64,000 nucleotides of DNA from Ectocarpus siliculosus (Eukaryota; Sar; Phaeophyceae; Ectocarpales; Ectocarpaceae). Shown piece by piece: positions 10,906 through 23,900 of this stretch (its first letter is position 1; every line of letters starts with the position of its first letter). Made by a program: the position numbers and the translations under genes. The stretch is taken from NCBI GenBank assembly GCA_000310025.1, contig FN649756.1:8421-72420 (forward strand), in the 5' to 3' direction. Under the pieces are notes generated by a model. That model did no database searches. It was not told the origin of the DNA and was given only the letters and a program-made list of their open reading frames with translations.

Positions 10906-13900
10906 CTACGCCGCGAAAAACGGGTGCTGTGCTAGCAGTTGCGCCGAGGATGGACGAAGCCTGCGGTCCACCACCAGCATCTGGCAGAAGAGGTCCACCG
11001 CCCCTGCAGATATTCTCGATGTGAGATTTAATCTATCGAGCATTACTCCGGCCCCGTGCTGCTCCAAGGTCGTGTAGCTGTAGATGTCCGAACTGTGTCG
11101 ACGTGGAGAGGCAGGGAATGTCTATTGTCAGTCCATGCAGCGCGAAAAATAAATAACTTCCTCCACACCTTGCTTATACAACGCGTGCGCCAGCGCTCAA
11201 GAGATTAGTGATGAAGGGATGCAGCACAAACTGCAGCATTGATTTTTTCTTCTCTAATTTTTCATATTTATGATTTCACAAGCGGTGCTTCGCCCGCCCC
11301 CCCCCTATGGGCGCCGGTCTCGCGTAATACCCGTAGGTAAAAAAATTGAAGGAAGTGTTTGAAGGTAGTGTTGAGGACATCGGCAAGTGGTGTAAGTAGA
11401 TGGAGGATCGGACAGATACAGGAAGCTGCGTTTGTTTGGTTCTCTATCATTTTCAGGAATATTTGTTTCCCCGCTAGGCTCTACAGTAGCATCAGTGCGA
11501 CAGCAGTACTTCAGTCCACAACACACCGTGCATGGCTTCAAATTCTTGTGTACCATCTCGTAGTGATGTACAAGAGGTAGACTTACAAGTAGTGGTAGTG
11601 TCTATGCTGTGCAGGGGGGGTACGGCAAGATACATCCTGGTACCTGGTACAGATTCACACACACGTAAGTTGAAGTTCGTTGCCAAAAACATCAGATCGA
11701 CAGCAAGAAAGAACACTTTCGTATCTACTTGGGGACGAAAGTGTCCGTGTCCGTGCGGGTGAACTTAGGGCGCGCTACGCGCGGGGCGAAGGTGTGCGTA
11801 CATTATTCCCCCCCGCGAGCCGCAGGAACGAAAGAAAAAAGAAAGACTGAGAGTTGTGGAAGGTGGAGACTGCTGCCAGCCATGAGCGAGGTAGAGATAT
11901 ATGCTGCAAATATGCTATGTTGCGACTCGCTTCGTCATTTATGACCACAGCGGATTATGACGTCATACAAACCCGCGGAGAGAACCAGAGATAACCAAAA
12001 AGGTTCATTTCAAGAGCAATACGCCAGCGGTCCAATGCTAGTAGTTCCTGACACAGCGCACCGCATGGCGCGATACTCTCGGGAACCGGTTCAGGCGTCT
12101 GTACTGTAGACTCCGAAAAAAACTCGGGCTCACGAGACAGTAGGGCTGTGAAAAGGCAGTAGACTATTGTATGCTATAGCATAGGTTAGTTCTACCACTT
12201 TTCATAAGATCCGCAAAGGCCCTTGCTGGGAAGGCGAGGAAGGGAAGTGCAAACAAACCGCGGTAAAAACACAGACCGCCGGCTTACTGCTTGCTTAAAT
12301 TTGTTCGCAGTCATTGATTCTGGCGTATTGACGACAACTACGGTGCTTGCAAAAGGACCGATATCATGCTAGGGACATATTGGGACCGAGCAGCTCGACC
12401 TATCCGTTTCATGTGGGGGACACAGAAAGAGGCCCAACGGCTGGAAATTGTTGTCTTTTCGGTTTCGAGAACTTGGGAGGAATGTTGCTCCGGCTGAATG
12501 GCGCAGGCTGCACGTGCGTCCGAGCAACAATGTTAGTGTGCTGTACGACCATAATAGGTCCAGATTACCACCTCGCAATCACCAAACAGATCTACCTCCG
12601 AGCAACAAGGACGCAAGAGTACATATCGTGTCGGTACACGCACCGGTCGGGCATATACCCGTGGCTGCACACGCAACAGCACACTTGAAAACATTTACGA
12701 GTCCCTTGGGAGTACCAAGCTGACGGCAACCACAATACGATTTGATATCCCCCAACTAAACTGTGGCAGAGTGAAGCGGCATCCAAAGTGACAGAACAAC
12801 CTACTCGAGCACACTCGCCTGTAGATCCCTTGTGCCTCCATCGGTACACGCGTCGGTGCCGCCCACGGATAGTCTCCTAGCAGACACACCAGCAGTGTGG
12901 CTCCGACGGACCAGATATCAATCTGCCTCCCGTCGTACTCCTGGTTGTTCCAGATTTCCGGCGCCATGTACCTTGGCAATCAACAAACGTATTCCATTCG
13001 ATCACGCATGCAACCAGTATCGTCAACGAGCGGTGGAATGCGCGCCATACCTCTACAGTACTGCATCGACCTCAACGTAGTTGTTGGCCAAAACGTTTTA
13101 AGAGTTGAAACAGCACACCCCGTGATAGTGATAGGACACGCGGCGTTGGTTTTGAAGCCTCATCCTCATCCTAATCCCGAAACAGCAACACCATGCCATG
13201 GCCACAAAAAGCAACTCGACGTCAATCATGAGAGTCCTTCAGGACAAGCTCTACGCAACAGAACCTGGTTCAACGACGCCCATGGTCGGTCTGGCTCAAC
13301 TGTGCTTAAACCGGTGCCTCTGGAGGCAAGCACACGTCCAGCAGCGTCCGTCAACCAGTCGCATACCCCCATGTACTGGTGAAATGAGCGCGCACACGAC
13401 ATGTCACACTGCGTCTTGCGGAGGAAGGCACTCTCGACTTCCAAACCATCGGCTCACCTAAACTTGCCGAATCGCTGTGCATCGCGCGCCGCCAGCACCT
13501 CTCCCCGGGGACCTCTCCGCATTCGCTGAACCATGCCGAAGTCCATCACAACCGCGGCGTCTCCCATTCTGGTGATGACGACATTCTCAGGGCTGAAGTC
13601 GTGGTGACAAAGGCCCTGCCACAACGACAAGAGACGAAAATGGTGGGGAGGCGCCGGGACCGACCGCTGATTCTGGGGTTCACCTATGCATAGTGTCGGA
13701 CGAAACAAACTGGCATGTTGTGCGTGCTGCTGCTGTTCCGACCGGGGTTCGAAGAAAGAGAGACAGTTATCGGAACAATAGGTCAACACTAGGACTACGC
13801 CTCGGCACTACCCAGTGGATCGCAGCTGCCAATCAATCTCTCCGCTGGCATGGGCGGGACGGGTAACGAAGCACTGCCCCACGATAAGGTGGAGTGTTTC

Positions 13901-16900
13901 CGAAGCTATGTACATATGAATCCGTTCACAAAGCGTAGCTACTGTTCTGTTTGCGGCCGAGGCAGTGGCCCTCGCTTCCTCACCCTCGAGTGCACATGAG
14001 CTAACCCGAACAAAATCTGCCGAAACCATTTCCTTGCGTGTTGCTCCCCCGTCCCCTCCCCCGGCTCAACCATTTTCAACAGGTCCCCCCCCCCGCAGTA
14101 CGGTGTCACCACGTAAACGTGTGTCCTGTTCGCCGAGCGACAAGGGAGGGGCGGGAGCGAAGCGATTGTTAGACACGCGTGCGCGGCACGACGTTTCAGG
14201 CTCGGCCAAACCGGCCAAATCTGCCACATGCCTCTACAAGTACACATGCATCATTCTCTACAAGTACACATGCATCATGTTGAGAAAAAGGAGACGCAAG
14301 TGTGCCTCTATTCCCCTGTCCGATGTCATCCCAAACGAATCAACGCAGTGATCCCATCTCGCCTTGGCAATGCAAGGCACTTCAATAAATGACAAAGCAA
14401 TTTCGCCTCTAATCATTGCGTTCGCCGGCCTTCTGCAAGTGTGTTTTCGTAGTTTGGTTGCGACCCGATCGTTGTATTATCGTAGGGCCGTTCCTTCAAC
14501 CTCCAAAAGATACTACCAATAGATATCTGCTCCAATAAATAGCATACTCTACAGCAGTAGCAGCGCCAACGATGCTTACTCTGACATGCACGCCGCCACC
14601 AACGGCATGACGAACTGGTGTCCGCCTGCTTGCCTTGGCCCAGCCGCCAAATCGCGCTTTGCGGCCGAAGACAGTGCAGAAAACGAAGAAGAGGCGGCAA
14701 ACGCAAGAGAGGGTCAGGCCAATCCAACGGGCTAAAGAAAAGAATACTGGTACAGAAGAAAATAAAGTTGACCGAACAAATTATGCATCGGCATAAACAG
14801 GAGGGACGAGAAAAAAAAACTCACAGTTCTGGCGGAGTCACACAACAACAGTTACAACGGCGGAGAGTCGCACTTGACAAACAAACCTCGTACACGTAGA
14901 CGTAAACCCTTGAAACTCTACAAGGTCGGGTTCTACTCTCTCTGGAGCAGTGAACAATCTCGCAAATTAGAACCGAATATCCCGGCGTGAACAAGAACAA
15001 CAACGGCACACCTCCTCACCATGACTGCGATTTCTTTGAAGACGTTCTCCTGCGGAGTTCGCCGCATATGCGCAAGGCTCGATCTCTTCACCGCCACGTG
15101 GAACTGTTCCTCCTCTCTAAAGGGCACGGCAAACGAAGAAGGGCTATTTCGGGCCGGACAGTGCCACAGCGAAATGCAGAGTAGCGGCAAAACAAAAAGA
15201 AGGCAAGGGAGGGAACGGGATGGCAGTCGGCGATCAACGTGAGGAGCAATAACAGCAGCAACAAAACCGCGTCATTCGCACAACTAGTGTGCCCCCCCAA
15301 TTTCATAGGGAGTGCTAATGACAACCGGCATGACGTAATCCGCCATGAGCCACAGCATGGTCGCGAGGTTAGATTGCCGTAAACCTTTTCTCGTCAGTCC
15401 TTCGGTACAGCCATGCAGCAGCAGGTGGCTCTCACAGACAGTTCGGCAACACATGTAGCATGTCTTTGCACTCGACACACGCAAATGTAGCTGACTCGTA
15501 TCGAGGAGGGACCGAAATTGAACTGATTGATACAGTTGGACACAGAAGAAGAGAAGTAGTGCCCAACGGTGGAGTAAGGCCATTACCAGTACTAAGGTTC
15601 GGATGTGGCGCCCTCCAAGAGATGTGTAGTGTCTTCCGCGCCTTCGGGGGGGAGCTTCGACTACCATCATTGCATCACCCACTGCATACCAACACTCCCT
15701 AATGTAGCACAGCAGCACCTCCTTTTGGAGACATAGACCCTGGGTCTCCCGGAGAGTAACCGGTTGCAACATCAACACCCCCAAGTTAACGACAGCACGC
15801 TCATCAATACCATCAGTCTGATCACCGTCTGCATGGGCGGCAGCTGCCATGCGCATGTTTCGATAATTACGTGGACTACCAATGCATCTAAAAGTACGCG
15901 GTGTGGAAGCGGTCCCATGCAGGGGAGGGGACAAGAGTGCAACCCATCGCCTACATTCCGCCATGTCCACGTGCTCCTTTGGCAAGAAAAGAAGCACTGC
16001 GCACATCACACAACGTTATTCAGAATGGTTTACGAGATGGCCACGCATCTCATCTGGGGGTTAGGCAAGAAGCTTGGAGCAGATGCAAACACAACGCTAC
16101 CACCACCTTCATGTGTCTACCTTTGTGACCCAGCCGTTGTTTGGACACGATATAACATCTCAGTGCATGTCACGTGGATACAGGCGATCAGAACATCAAG
16201 AGAACTATGCAAGTTTCCTTCTCTCCCTCTCCCAGACGTTGCTGTTGTACACAGTACATACCGTAGGTTGCATAAGATACCACGCCCGTGCGAAAACATT
16301 TTGTGGGGTACCAAAGTTACCACACGGGGGTGGTATTCTGCAGGGGGTGCGATATCTTATGCCACCCGTGTGATAAAGTGCACTCACAGCACCCCACCTG
16401 CAGGGGGTGTGATAACGAGAGGGTGTGATATCGTCGCCCGAATGATTAAGCGCTTTCACATGACCCTTCAGGGGGTGCGACAATGATGGGGTGTGATTAT
16501 GTCGCCCGTGTGATGAAGTGCGCTCGAAGCAGGAACCCAGGTACAGGGTGTGATGAAAGGGGGAAAAAGGGGCTAGCAGTAGATAATGTTGTGCGGGCCT
16601 CAGCAGTACATGTAGTGTCGTGCACGGCTGCTGAGGGAACCGTCTCAGCAGGGGCACACGTTCCCCCGCGGCGGGGCTTTCAGCAGTGATGTTAACTGCA
16701 CCTCCTTCCAAGGTATTGTCGGCCTCCATGGCTTTCGCGCGCAGGTTGCTTCGCTTGTGTGCTTGTGATCACGTGTTGTCGCGTTGTCGCAGCATGTGAT
16801 AAGCGGGTGCTCCATCGATAATATGCGGCTCAACCTTGCGGGGGTGTTGTCTTACGTCACCATATGATAGAAAAGGACGTTTTTCTCGGGGCTAAATAAA

Positions 16901-17206
16901 ATAGCACACGGGTGTGGTACAAATATTGTGTAATTTTTCGAAGACGGTGTGGTATCTTTTGCAAATGTGATATCGGATGCAACCTGCATGCGGGTGTACA
17001 AAGGCTTGCACCCGCTCTCGCATTCCGCCACATGCAACACTCACTCGTTTGTATTCGGGCACTCCCCCTGGATGCCATGGAAGACGGCCCCAAAGAGAGA
17101 GTTGACGAGCCGTCTCTGCAGGTAAAAGGTCTTGCCATCGGGCAAAACGACCAGGTTAGGATCCTCGCGATCCTCACTTCCATCCCGCGCCCGCCCATTG
17201 AGTTCC
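10906..17206 (-). CDS. protein kinase, stramenopile HxDxSxEN type (5' end missing)
   Basis: Seven exons join in phase: 17206-17045, 15116-15020, 14656-14580, 14125-13984, 13615-13458, 12971-12739 and 11003-10906 (stop 10908-10906), giving about 321 residues. In order they supply a degenerate Gly-loop (LVNSLFGAVFHG), the VAVK lysine strand (HVAVKRSS), the helix-C Glu (FKEIAVM), the hinge (VYVVTPYCGGGDLL), the catalytic loop HHDFSPENVV, the DFG (VMDFGMVQ), the APE (RYMAPEIW), the DIWSVG helix and the C-lobe Arg (DRRLRPSSAQLL). The protein ends right after HPFF. The catalytic-loop Lys is replaced by Ser (DFSPEN), as in many oomycete and algal DxSxEN kinases. Asp and Asn are kept, so activity is plausible. 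The first exon starts in mid-codon at 17206, so a start exon lies upstream and was not identified. Substrate unknown. Confidence 0.85.
14232..14279. repeat. 24-bp tandem duplication
   Basis: The word CTCTACAAGTACACATGCAT occurs twice in direct succession with a 24-bp period, inside a kinase intron. Confidence 0.7.
16339..16560. repeat. three-copy tandem repeat with CAGGGGGTGYGA core
   Basis: Three units of about 60-70 bp each start with CAGGGGGTG(C/T)GA and contain GTCGCCC or GCCACCC followed by GTGTGATAAAGTGC-like text. It lies in the first detected kinase intron. Single related copies occur near 16905-16975, 19105-19130 and 49998-50060, so this is part of a dispersed family. Confidence 0.6.
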
Positions 17207-18382
17207 CTGGTGTTTTTTCATCGATAACAACGGGGGCGGTGCGGGTTAGAGTGTTATATTGTAGATGTTAGACGTCGTCGACGAAGTATGCGTACACCTG
17301 TAGATAGAGGAAATGCTTCTTACGCGTTCAAGTATAGAGCGTGCATGAGCCATGCGCAGAGCGGACAAGCATACGAGCTACAAGTGCTGTACAACACTGT
17401 GATAGAAAACAGACAAGCGTCTGGGGCAGTTTGTTGCATACAAAGTCTACATGGTACAGCAGTACAGTGTGGTGCCGTGCGCAAAGGCGTGCTGCTGTTG
17501 TCGCAGGGAGAGCGTGCGTTTGTACGTACAAAGAATTCTTTATGTTCAACAAAATTGAAGTACATGTATTATAATAACAATTACTTGGATTCGTTCTCTC
17601 GGGGCTAAGGTCAGCAGCTGCGCCGTAGAAAACAGCGCACAAAGAGGCGGGAGACACAAAGACTCCGCGTGTACAACAGAGAACAGAGAGTCGGTGGTGT
17701 GTTGGTGTGCTGACAGGAGAGAGACAGGAGGGGGAGGAGGAGAGGCAGCGGAAGACCCGCCGCATCCCTTTGCCCGTCTTTCTTTCGCCTCCCTAGCCGA
17801 ACACCGCTTAACGGCAACACATGCCTACTTGCATGTGTCTTCTTCTCGCTCTATGCACGTGCGGACGTTGGTACACACGAGGCAGGTACTGGATGTACGC
17901 TTGCTGTGACGCTTGCTGTGACGCTTGCATTGGCAATCAAAATCATTGCCTCTTTGTTGTGCTCCATGTACACAAGTCCAGACACAGACCTGCACGCTGA
18001 CAGATGGGGAAAGGGGAATCCGTTCATGCTAGAAAGGACCTCCGGCCAGGTTGATGGATGGCCTCCGGCCATGGTTCCTCTCCAAAATGCTGATGGATGT
18101 GCTTCGTTTGCGATGGCCTGCTGTCCGTGTGCTGCCTAGTCTATGCACAAGATGCCAACAAGCAACAACAGCAGCAAGACCCGGCGGGCGACGGCGGACG
18201 GGATGGGTACATAGTACCTGGTAGTAATGTAGTCCCACGCGGTTTTTGTCAGCGGTGCCCCCGATCATTTGCCATGTTTGCCAACCGCTCGCTACTCTGC
18301 CAGCTCTCGTCCTTGGCCAGTGCGTGTCTTGTCTTTCGATTAAGGGCCATAGGTTGGGGCTACACGAGAGAACCGTGTCTAG
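17207..18382. other. spacer between divergent kinase and PPR genes
   Basis: This spacer should hold the undetected 5' exon(s) of the kinase on minus and the promoter of the PPR gene on plus. One possible tiny minus exon (VYAYFVDD, about 17269-17292) has splice-like ends but no independent support. I recognise no other coding signal. Confidence 0.45.
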
Positions 18383-20927
18383 ATGAAGGACATTGCGTTC
18401 GGGGTTAGGTTGAGCAGGTCGGCGGGATGTGGCTTTTGGAGGGCAACGTCAAACAGGTTGGCAGCAGGCGGCGGCAATCATGTGCAGCAGCTGCACCGAC
18501 CAGGGCAGCAGCAACGACATCGACGACGGGCATGCTTCTCTCTGAGCGCCGCCATCGCCGGGGACGATGCTGCTCCAACAGTGGGGAAGCGGGAAACTTT
18601 CAGCGATAATGCTAGAACGTGGGGCGAGATGCGCTTCAAGGCGATGCTGGGCATGCGGAGACCAAATGCTGCAAAGGTGGACGTGACGCGCGTGATGCAG
18701 GAGCTCAGGGACGAAGGTGCCGAGTTCAACCTCAGAACATACAGGGGATGCTTGGCGTTCCTGGCTAAGGGCGGGAGAGGCCGGGAGGCGCTGATGTATT
18801 TGGAGGAGATGGAGGTAGGTCCATGTGCACTCTATTCTCCAACGTGAGTGTGGTGGGCTGAGCGGTTAGCCTAGCACACCACGCCTCTGCCCTCTAGAGT
18901 CGTAGCTATAATAGCTTGCATACATTGCTATTGCTACTGCACTCCTTGGGCCAGTTTTCAAAGCTCGATTGCTCAGCAGCAAAAACAGCAGTGCGACGGT
19001 GCCAAACATGATGGCGTTGGAGCCATCCCGTCGAGAGCTTTCTGAAAATGCGTCGTCCGATTGTTACATCCTCTTGGTCGTGAAAGAATCGAGCTTTGAA
19101 AATCGGTCAGGGGGTGTGCTATCTTCCGCATCTAGTGTAAACATGCCATATACAGCAAATAAACCTACAACGGAGGTGGTAAAAAGCTGCCATACACACG
19201 CTTCGCGCACTGGCGACGGCTGCGACTGCTACACAGCAATGCTGTTGCTTGCGCCTGTACTAAATGGGGTAAATGAGCCGCGGGGTACGACTCAAACCTG
19301 GCAGTACATGTGTATCTGCGATGCTGTGCGAGGTTCGAGACGCGCTGCTCCCCGGCAGCAACGCAGCAACCCAGATCGCGCAATTCCTTTCTTGCGGAAT
19401 ATTGTTCGAACGTATCTTCCACGACAGGTGCGTCCGCTCCCTCTGGGAATTTTTTAGAAACTAAGCATGACCTCCCAGAAAGACTACCGGTTCGAGATAC
19501 CTCAGTCGAAAAGGGGTTTTGTAAACGTAAACTTTAAACTTTCTATTCTACTGGTACTTAACAATATATACATCCACCGCGGAGGAACACGCACACATGC
19601 TATGCTCTGTAGCACTGTAGTACCGCCTAACGATCGGCATCTAACAGCACTGCCGCCGACATGAATTAACAGTGGTAGCTGACACGACTGCACTAGTGCT
19701 GCTGCTGCTGGCGATGACTGTCATCATATCTTATCTATCGTGCATGTTGAGAGGTTTTCCAACGGCAAGAAGACGAGCTCATCGTCCAGACTCGTCCGTG
19801 CAGCCACTGAGCCGGCACCACGTACATAAAGTAGGTGTGTGTGTAGCCAGAGATAGGGCACCCCGTTTGATATCACTGCTGTTCTTTCACGTACGGAAGG
19901 GACTGGGCCACGGCGGTGTGTGTTTGTGTGTGTATGTTTTCTATGTTTCCTACATGTATGGATGTGCGAGGCATAGCTGCGTGTCACCTCTCTGTGTCTC
20001 TCCCTGGGTACAGCTGGATCGATCTCCGATCGATTGTGTTCCACCTCCTCGGCAACTCCAGGGGTTGGGGTGCCTAATGTCCTACTCCGAAGTACAAACT
20101 TCTTGCACAAATGCCTTTGTAGCGCGGCCATAAGTTGACGGAGCACGACCAAACCGGTGTGACGAAGAGAGCCCTAATTTCTATGTTCCCTCCTCGTCAG
20201 AAGCCAACATATCGCCAATCGGGGCCCTATAGACCTTGGTTGGGCCGAAACGGCTGGTTATTTAGGGCCCCGAAAATCAAGTTTGGCCCCCTGCATCGCG
20301 TTTAGCCAGGCCGATAGTTAGAGCCTGTGTTTTCCCCCCTGGGATGGAGGGAAGAGAATGGTCGCGGCTTTGCCGCTCCACGGCTCATTACAACCTGTGA
20401 ATCACAACACAAGTTGCGTACATGGTGCTGCGGAGAGCTGACGCTACTCCACGGCCGACAACGTTTTGCTTGTACTACTATGGTAGCGGTAGTTGCGGAG
20501 GTTGACTTTCTGTCGTTGTCTCGTCGTGCTTGCGAACGGCACAGAACAGGACAAGAATGGCACCTCAATCAAACGCCAATCTCGTTCCTGGGGATATGGG
20601 AATGCATGAGTTTTGACACTTTGGAATGAAATTTGCTAGAGTTGGGCTCCTTACCGAGACAGCGGCGGCTGCGTTTTCTCTTGCCTCTTTACGTGACTCC
20701 TGCAGGTGTACTACCGTAGTACTTGTCTCACGCATGCCCGAGAAATGCGTGCGTAGAGATAGGTGTGCATGCCTACTGTAGGCTATGAAGGTCGTGCAAA
20801 TCCACCCGAGCGAACGTATGATGGCGACATGCACAGCAGGGAGAGTAGCAGCAGTAGCGGCGGCAGCAGCGTGCGAACCAGCAGCAACAGCAGTATTTCA
20901 CCCCAAGCACCAGAGCAAGGTACCCTA

Positions 20928-20970
<43 letters not shown>

Positions 20971-23900
20971 AATCACGCAATACGAAGCTGAATTTTCCTA
21001 CTTTTCTACTATAGTAGCTCCATGGCCACGTTAACGTTAACGTTGAAGCCACAACAACGAAGTTCGTGTCGGAAGTAAAGATGAAAAGATGGAATAATCT
21101 CAACAGCAGTATCGCTTGCTATCTGAGCATGCGTCTACCTTGCCGAATCTCACAGCGGTATCCCTCGTCAAGGTGACGGACCAACGACCGTCTCTTCTCT
21201 GCACCCACACGCGGCGAACTCACACATGTCGCGTGCACAACGCTCGTGAACAACCGCCTATTATCGTCCCTTCTCGGTCACCCGCCATCGTAACCCCTCG
21301 ACGGCAATCACGGAACACGCCAGTACCCATCTTCATCTTAGTGTGTAGTGTGCTCGATGTCTTCGATGTGGCTTCGACCAATTTACTGCCGAATATCGAC
21401 GTGCCAATTGCGCTTCCAGTAGGGTTGGTGTTTTACTTTTTGCCTCCCTCTGCGCCCTTGTTCGCGGCAGTCAGCGGGAGTCGCGGCGGACAATGCGTGC
21501 CTAGGACACGTCGCGACAGCTTGTGCGAGGGGTCAGATGCTGGATACAGCGTTGGCCATGGTGCGAGGCATGGTCTCGAAGGGGCACAGCGTTGCCCGCA
21601 CGTACAATAACATCATGCTCGCGATTGTCAACGGTCAGGCATTCACGTCTCGAACAAGGTAAGTGCCTTGGGCGATCTTCGCAAAGATGAGGTATTCCAC
21701 ACACACACGTTTCACACACGTTTCACACACGTTTCACACACGTTTCGAAACCTCTATCCTCTCCAGCAACCACTCATCCGATTAATGTTTTTCAAGCACA
21801 TCGCGTACCCTTTATTCAAGCATATCGGGCATCACTGCTGTGTCTGTTCTTTTTTGCATGTCTGAGCCCCCGTGTGGCCCAACCCTCCAACACGCGTGCA
21901 ATGCTACTCTGTGCTCAGCAGCAGTCGCTCCAGTTTTCGGCGCACCGCCCTGTCTAACATGGAGTGCGAGGCGGCAGTGGGGCTTCTCGGAGAGATGCAG
22001 GCGTGCGGCGCTCACCCGACGGTCTTCACGTACAACTTGCTGATCGCCGCACTCGCGAGATCTAGGTACGCACCGCCTTGACTTGACTTGACACGTGACC
22101 TTGTTGTCAGCCGTTCTACATACGGTAAGGTGATACAGCTGCCGTGCCGCACGTCCGCGGTCTGTTTCAACGCTGAGGCGACGGTTCTGGGTAGTGAATA
22201 TTCAAAGTACATTTAAGCGGATCGTATGTGATGTGCTCATCACTACGAGTGTTGGTGTACCCCCGTATGTTGCAGATAATCCTGTCTCCAGCGGGACGTC
22301 TATCTGAGATAGTGTAGAGAAAAAAAACTGCTCTTACCTGCGTGGTTTTTTTGAGTGATGGATCCGTTGTCCTTTCTGTACGATTTGGGCCGCTTTCGCG
22401 CCACAGCAGTGGGAATGTCTGGCTATTAATAGCGGCCACGCACAACTTCTAGCGTCTAGCGTGGCCCACACACGAGACCCGGCAAATGACGGGGCAACAT
22501 ATGCTACAGTATGATTCACATCCCGATAGGGGAGCGGGAAAGGTCGATTCTGCTGCAGGCGAACCTCCCTTTCTCAACGTCCACATCCGGCGACCAACAT
22601 GAACAAGCGATCCGGCACTGCACATGCGCAACACTGCAGGAGACCACACAGCGAAGTCTTGAACCTGCTAGACCAAATGCGCTGCGACGGGATCAAGCCG
22701 GACAGCTACACGTACGTCGGCGTCGTCAAGGGCATCCAGGGACCCAAGAAGAATGCGATGATGAGGGCGGTACTGGAGGACGCCAAGTTGGAGCTCGAGG
22801 GGTTGGATTTGTCGGCGGTGTACAGCGCCGTCGTGTCGGGGTATGCCGTGGACGGCAGGTGAGGTTGCGTTCATGCCACGGTATCGGCCAGCCAGCCAGC
22901 CGGCCGGCCTGGGTGTTTTGTTAGAGTTGTATTGTGTCCGTTTTCGACATGAAGAACTGTTGCGTGTTGATCTTGGTGCTGTCGTTTGGCGTGGGCGCGG
23001 TGTCCTCACGGTGTGTTTGGGTTTAGGGTTTGTTTTGAGGATGGGGGGCCTGTGTGTCGCTTTTTGGGCGAGGAGGGGGGAGGGGGGGGTACCATCACTG
23101 TCGTCTCTGGGTCCGTTGCGGACGGCGGGCGCGCCTTGTGTACTGTGCGCGGGGCGGGGGGGGTACGACGGTGAGCTCAAACCGGAACTTCATTTACTTG
23201 CCGCGGGTGATCGTATGTATGAACTCATCTGCCGGTGCGTACTACCTATGCCAAAGAGTTTCTGCCTAGCACACCTTTTGGAGCCCCAGCCTTGAGGCTT
23301 TCGCCGTGCTGGCTGTCCTTCACTCCACACTGACTGCACTTGGCGGTTTCCCTTCGACTTAGCCCTACCTGTGACAAGCTGTGACATGCTGTGACAAGCT
23401 GTGACAAGCTGTGACATGCTGGGAGAGCGCTCGGGTCCTTTTTCTCGGTCAACACCCGAATCAATCATGTTCATGTTTCTCACAGACCTTTTCTTGGCGG
23501 TACTGCCCTGCCCTGCCCTGCCCCGCCCTGCCCTGCCCTACCCTGCCCTGCCCTGCCCTGCCCTGCCCTGTTGCAGTTGGGAAGATGCTTCCGCGCTGGT
23601 GGACGAAATGTTTGCAAATGACGTGCCGCGAGACGAGTACACGTACTGCGCCGCCATGAATGTGAGCTGTCAGTCACGTTAGCTCACGTTAGTCGCACGC
23701 CCTGGGGACCCTTGCCCTTTCCCACTCCTAATGATGACATGTGACCCCTTTTGATTTCCCGGCATGGATGTATGTCCTTGCCTTGCGTCCCCTTTCTTCC
23801 CGTCGATTGATTCCGTTCCAGCCGCTGACCCCCGTTGTCAGTGCGCAATTGGTGCGTGGTGGTGATCAACCAACTAGCCCTCATGGTGTACTGTACTGCA

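Noticed and set aside
12819-12836. A possible GC-donor intron in the kinase (CAG|GCGAGT).
   Set aside because: The intron would be only 18 nt, and reading straight through gives normal kinase text.
15284-16009. A 241-codon minus ORF inside the kinase gene.
   Set aside because: It lies between two phase-matched kinase exons, has no motif and is best read as intron.
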